From NCBI GenBank assembly GCA_038503075.1, contig JBCAML010000001.1:1054001-1118000 (forward strand): 64,000 bases of DNA, given 5' to 3'. The position numbers and the translations under genes are program-made. The stretch's first letter is position 1. Every line of letters starts with the position of its first letter. A model generated the notes under the pieces. The model saw only the letters and a program-made list of their open reading frames with translations, was not told where the DNA came from and did no database searches. This document shows, in pieces, positions 59,901 through 64,000 of the stretch. The DNA comes from Gyromitra esculenta. Lineage: Eukaryota; Ascomycota; Pezizomycetes; Pezizales; Discinaceae.

Positions 59901-60311
59901 GTCTCAAGGGGCAAGGTTTCCCGTCAAGCTCTCAGGTATCCCCCGAGATGAGCAGTGCTACTTGAACGGAAAACTGAGCGAAGAGAGTGTTCACGAAGTT
60001 TCACAGGCTCTATCAGTGGTTCAAGTAAAGAGGACTTGAAGATGGCGACAGCGTGGGGTTATGAGGTATAACCGAGGGTTTGTATTGTGAAATACGAGAG
60101 TATACTATAGAAGACGTTGCTTAAGAGAAGAAGAAGGGAAAGTACAACGAGAGGGGAATTCCCTTTGCTTATATACCACATTCCAACTCTTTTGATGACA
60201 AAGACATGACTCATAGCAACGGAAACCCAAAGAAACAAAAGGAACACTAGTAAAACGCAACAACCATATACCCATACATCTAGCCAACCAACAAAACATC
60301 CATCCATGAAA
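59901..60311 (-). mobile_element. LTR A: 3' LTR of an internally deleted Ty3/gypsy element
   Basis: On the minus strand it starts TTTCATGGATGG (60311) and ends CCTTGAGAC (59901), about 411 bp. It has the same start, end and length as LTR B (60775-61186), with long shared stretches such as CTTATATACCACATTCCAAC and TCAAGCTCTCAGGTATCCCC. The TATA box TATATAAGC (minus sense) is at about 60170. It follows the purine tract GAGGGAGGG of the chromodomain fragment. Confidence 0.7.
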
Positions 60312-60322
60312 GTAGCCCTCCC

Positions 60323-60774
60323 TCATAGCTGTGAGCTCCTGCGAACACTAATCAAGTCCCTCTTAGGTTTACCCAGATATCTCTGATGGAAGGTGTCTAC
60401 TGCTTCCGTTTCCTCATGGTATTCGGCGGGCTCCCAGGTGGGCAATACATAACCAGTCCACTCAACCAGGTATTGGAGTTTTCCTCGACGCAGACGGGAA
60501 TCTAGAATACTTTCAATAAGGTATTCTTCATGATCGTTAATTTGGATTGGTGGTGGAGGGGTGATGATTTGATCTGGGAGGGGGTTGATTGGGGCAGCTT
60601 TTATCAAAGAAACATGGAACACAGGGTGATACTTCATTGAGACTGGCAGTTTCTCACGGTTGTGCCTCGAGTTAAGCCCTTCAGTATCCCCGAAGGTGAG
60701 CAGTGCTACTTAAGCGAGGTGACAACACGTTTGAAGAGTGCAGCGTGTTCTACAAGTTCTACGAGGATATCTTT
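60323..60774 (-). pseudogene. Remnant of Ty3/gypsy pol: integrase C-terminus plus chromodomain
   Basis: The open part (60637-60323) reads SMKYHPVFHVSLIKAAP, the integrase C-terminal motif, then HEEYLIESILDSRLRRGKLQ and YLVEWTGYVLPTWEPAEYH, a complete chromodomain. Just upstream, NSRHNREKLPVS is still in frame. Everything from gag to the integrase core is missing; upstream bases to 60774 are the leader next to LTR B. So LTR B - short leader - chromodomain - LTR A is one element with a large internal deletion. Chromodomain elements normally target heterochromatin through H3K9 methylation. Confidence 0.75.
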
Positions 60775-61186
60775 GTCTCAAGGAGTGAGATTCTCGTCAA
60801 GCTCTCAGGTATCCCCCGAGATGAGCAGTGCTACTTGAACGAGAAACTAACGACAGGAGAATGTGCGAAGATTCTACAGGCTCTACTAACGGTTCAAGTT
60901 ATGATGACTTGAAGACGGCGACAGCGAAAGATTACGAGGTGTAACCTGAGGTTGTATTCATAAGATACAGAGAGTGTACAATAGAAGACGTTGCTTAAAG
61001 AAAGAAGAAGGAAAAGTACAAGATGAGGGGAAATCCCCTCGCTTATATACCACATTCCAACCCTTTCGATGACAAAGACATGACTCATTGTAACGAAAAA
61101 CTCATGAAAACACAAAGAGCAACAACGAAACCCGACAACCATATACCCACGTATCTAACCAATCAACATAACAACCATCCATGAAA
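60775..61186 (-). mobile_element. LTR B: 5' LTR of the internally deleted Ty3/gypsy element
   Basis: On the minus strand from TTTCATGGATGG (61186) to CCTTGAGAC (60775), 412 bp. Its partner is LTR A. It is followed on the minus strand by AAAGATATCCTCGTAGAACT, the presumed leader, and part of that sequence (CTCGTAGAACTTGTAGAA) recurs after the LTR at the right window edge. Confidence 0.7.
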
Positions 61187-61190
61187 CTTT

Positions 61191-61491
61191 GTCTCAAGGC
61201 GAGATAAGTGCAGCGAGGTAGACAGCGACAGCGAGGATTCTGAGATAGAATCGAGATAGTATTTCGACGATTTACAGCAGAAGGTAACGAGAACGTTGCT
61301 TAAAGAAAGAAGAGAAAAGAACACACAAACGATAAAACTCCTCCGCTTATATACCCCGCTTTCCCGTCGCACAAACAACAATCCGACATTAACCGAAACA
61401 CAACCGAACAACAAAGCCCTTATAACCGAATAACCTTTTTGCTACTGCCAACAACTTTATCCTAACCCGTTACTCGATCCCATCCGTGAAA
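61191..61491 (-). mobile_element. LTR C: 3' LTR of a second, related Ty3/gypsy family (about 300 bp)
   Basis: On the minus strand from TTTCACGGATGG (61491) to CCTTGAGAC (61191). It overlaps the last codons of the pol frame and abuts LTR B with only AAAG between. Its TATA box (TATATAAGCGG, minus sense) is near 61350. It matches the inverted copy at 63678-63976 in length and in blocks such as CTCGCTGTCGCTGT and CTCGCTGCACTTATCTCGCC. Confidence 0.75.
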
Positions 61492-63683
61492 GTAGCTCCC
61501 CGTCTCAAGCGTGAGCTCCTGCGAACCTTAGGACTGGTTGTAATCGTCGTAGTTAAAAAAACATCGAGGGCGGCAGTATCTTGAAGGTCTTCGGCGGGTT
61601 CCCATGTAGGGTGAGCATAGCCGGTCCACTCGACAAGGTATTGTTGTTGTCCGCGATAAGTCCGTTGCTCGAGGATTTTCTCAATGAAATATTCCTCTTG
61701 TTCATTAACCACGATTGGGGATGGAGGGGGTACCACTTGTCCTGGGAGAGGGTCATTGGCAGCGGGTTTAAGAAGCGAAACATGAAAAACAGGATGATAC
61801 TTGACTGAGGAGGGAAGGTCAATCTCATATGCAAAGGGTGATACGATCTTCTTCACAGCATAAGGTCCCATCCACTTCCAGTCGAGTTTCCGAGCATTGC
61901 GAACTGTTCGGATATTTTTCATGGATACAAATACCAGATCTTTGACTTGATATGCTGGAGCTGGGGTTCGATGTTTATTCGTAGCGGTTTCCTGAATGTC
62001 CTGAGCTGTTCGAATCTGCGTCTTAAGATGATCGTATAACTCTTGCATAGTAATGGTGAACTTAGACGCGTCTAGGCTTTGAACAGTGGTACTTGGGGAG
62101 ATAACAGAGGTATCAAACCGAGGATGGTAACCGTAGTTGGCAAAAAAGGGGGAAACTTTGGTACTTGCAGATTCCTGGTTATTAGCCGAGAACTCAGCCA
62201 TTGGTAACCAACTACTCCAGTCTCCTTGTTGGTAATTCACGTAGGAGCGTAAATATTGCTCCATAACGGCGTTCAGTCGTTCCGTTTGCCCATCGGTTTC
62301 GGGGTGGAAGGCCGTTGACATCCTAGCTTGGATACCTAAGCGTTGACAGAGTTCCTTCCAGAAGTGAGCGGTAAATTGGGTGCCTCGATCGGATGTGACA
62401 TATGTCGGTAAGCCATGAAGTTTCCACACATGTTGAAGGTAAAGGTCTGCGACATCTCGTGAATTAATCGTAGTGTTACATGGAATAAGGTGTCGCATTT
62501 TCGATAAGCGGTCTACTATCACCATAATGGCATCATAGCCATTTGATTCCGGGAGGCCTGTAACGAAGTCCATCGAGATTTCTTGTCAAGGGCGGTTTGG
62601 AATAGGTAACGGGCGAAGAACTCCTTGAGTCTGCTGGTTGACTGGCTTCGCTTTCTGACAGATATGGCAATTACGCACATATTGTTTGATGGATTCTCTC
62701 ATTTTAGGCCAGTAGAAGTTCCTAGCAAGGAGTTCGAAGGTTTTATCTTGTCCTGGATGGCCCGCTGAGGGGCTATCATGGTGCCTTCGGATGAGTTCTA
62801 AGCGAAGAGGATCAAAGTTAGGGACATAGATAGCGTTCCGATATCGAAGTCTTCCATTTTCTTCCTTGCATTCGCTTAAGGTGATTTCTTTTGATCGTTG
62901 GTCCTTATTCCTTAGTGCTAAAAGAATTCTTTCCGGAAATTGATCAGCAATGTATCCCGCTAGGAAGAGTTGCTCTAGAGAGGCGTCCAGTTCAGCGGCT
63001 TCATTTGACAAAGAAGCCGATAACAAACTTAGCTTAGGATCTACGTTTTCCTTCTTTAATACCACTTGGCTTTGATGTGCCAATCTTTCATCCCCTTCCT
63101 TGGGAAGATCTCCTGATCTTCTAGTCAATGCATCTGGCTTCCCTCCTTGGCTACCTGGGCGGTAGGTAATTACGAAGTCGAAGCGGGAAAGATATTCGGC
63201 CCATCGTGCTTGCCGTCGGTTCAGTTGTTTTGTACTCATAAAATATTCGAGATTTTTATGGTCGCTGATTACGTCGATGGGGTGTTTAGAACCTTCGAGT
63301 TCCGGGCGCCATTCTTCAAATACTCTGATGATGGCTAGTAATTCCTTGTCATATATCTCGTAATTGCATTCAGCAGGTGAATGTTTTTTCGAGAAAAAAG
63401 CGACTGGGTGTAAGACTCCGGCGTCATCATATTGAGAGAGCACTCCTCCGGATACAAAGTCAGAGGCATCTGTTTCCACGATAATTTTCTTATCTGGATC
63501 AAAGTGGATGAGAATGGGGGCGGTGGTGAAGGCGTATTTAAGGTTTTCAAAAGCTATGTCGGCTTCGACAGACCATTCGAAGATGATACCTTTCCTAGTA
63601 AGGGCGGTAAGGGGAGCAGCAAGCTTAGAAAACCCGAGGATGAAGCGACGGTAGAAGTTGGCAAAACCTAAGAAGGCTTTCAC
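61470..63683 (-). pseudogene. Ty3/gypsy chromodomain retrotransposon pol fragment (end of RT, RNase H, integrase, chromodomain) with one TGA
   Basis: Two frames, 63683-62586 and 62573-61470, are in the same phase, separated by one TGA (after IPNRP) where the family has a Trp codon before the D-I-S-M-D-F-V motif; here QEISMDFVTGLP resumes at once. Order: connection of reverse transcriptase ([12 protein letters not shown]), RNase H ([37 protein letters not shown]), integrase zinc finger (RRHHDSP with CHICQ), catalytic core (MDFVTGLP, SDRGTQFTAHFW, HPETDGQTERLN), GPY/F-like region, PVFHVSLLKP, and a C-terminal chromodomain (EYFIEKILEQRTYRGQQQYL, WTGYAHPTWEPAE). Gag, protease and most of RT are absent because the sequence joins an inverted LTR at about 63680. 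Not autonomous. Confidence 0.85.
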
Positions 63684-63976
63684 GGATGGAACCGGGTAAT
63701 GGGTTGAGATGAGGTTGTTTGAAGTAAGCGAAGGGTTGTTGGGATATAATGGCTTTGTTGTTCGGTTATGTTTCGGTTGTCGCCGGGTTGTTGATTTGTA
63801 CTACGGGAAAGCGGGGTATTTAAGCGGAGGATTTCGGTCGTTGTTGTTTTCTTCTCTTCTTTCCTTAAGCAACGTTCTCGTTTACCTTCTCTTGTAATTG
63901 CGGAATACTATCTCGGTTCTACCTCAGAACCCTCGCTGTCGCTGTCCACCTCGCTGCACTTATCTCGCCTTGAGAT
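63678..63976 (+). mobile_element. LTR of the ~300-bp family in opposite orientation, joined to the truncated pol fragment
   Basis: On the plus strand it starts TTTCACGGATGG and runs through GGGGTATTTAAGCGGAGG, CTTAAGCAACGTTCTCGTT and CTCGCTGCACTTATCTCGCC to CCTTGAGA, about 299 bp, then continues with CCCCTCGTAGAACTTGTAGA to the window end. It is the inverted counterpart of LTR C. The sequence after it resembles the leader behind LTR B, so it may be the 5' LTR of a plus-strand element continuing outside the window. Confidence 0.75.
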
Positions 63977-64000
63977 AGACCCCTCGTAGAACTTGTAGAA

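Noticed and set aside
61187..61191. Target site duplication around the internally deleted gypsy element
   Set aside because: The 5 bp next to LTR B (CAAAG in minus sense) and next to LTR A (TTGTG) do not match, so no duplication can be claimed.

Overview
The window is nuclear DNA of a filamentous ascomycete (Pezizomycotina). Evidence: genes carry 0-7 short GT-AG introns (mostly 42-110 bp) with CTAAC/CTAAT-like branch sites, both strands are used, gene spacing is kilobase-sized, and the centre holds the head-to-head class V / class VII chitin synthase pair that is typical of this subphylum. I cannot fix the genus from sequence alone. Exon structures were assembled by hand from reading frames and splice sites.

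Layout. 1-2.9 kb: little recognisable, apart from a possible 3' gene end at the very start. 2.99-3.38 kb: a two-exon small dsRNA-binding-domain protein. 4.07-5.40 kb (-): TatD/Scn1-like metal hydrolase. 6.04-7.29 kb (-): AAR2 splicing factor. 8.93-10.34 kb (-): inositol phosphorylceramide synthase (AUR1), three exons. 10.3-14.3 kb: gene-poor, with a complete 340-bp hAT-type MITE. 14.36-16.85 kb (+): amino-acid permease whose 3' end is broken. 17.2-17.7 kb (-): small membrane protein. 19.6-20.9 kb (-): Spo7. 22.16-24.09 kb (+): ABHD5/Cld1-type alpha/beta hydrolase. 24.84-26.0 kb (-): MDR-type enoyl/quinone reductase. 26.7 kb (-): tiny single-TM ORF. 30.05-31.98 kb (+): MFS drug transporter, six exons. 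32.50-32.76 kb: Harbinger-like MITE.

33.6-47.3 kb is the core: class V (-) and class VII (+) myosin-like chitin synthases transcribed away from a shared 2.4-kb region. They act together in polarised wall synthesis. Next come an unrecognised coiled-coil protein (48.5-49.2 kb), the alternative clamp loader subunit CTF18 (49.9-53.5 kb), a 601-bp inverted-repeat element with an internal minisatellite (54.8-55.4 kb), and an intracellular-looking GH5 glucanase (55.8-57.4 kb, -).

59.9-64 kb is a graveyard of Ty3/gypsy chromodomain retrotransposons. It holds an internally deleted element with two ~411-bp LTRs, a second pol fragment interrupted by one TGA with a ~300-bp 3' LTR, and at the window edge an LTR of that second family in the opposite orientation, joined directly to the truncated reverse transcriptase.

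No tRNA, rRNA, CRISPR array or biosynthetic cluster was recognised. Lipid and membrane genes (AUR1, Spo7, ABHD5-like) and cell-wall genes (two chitin synthases, glucanase) are over-represented, but their spacing does not indicate a functional cluster.
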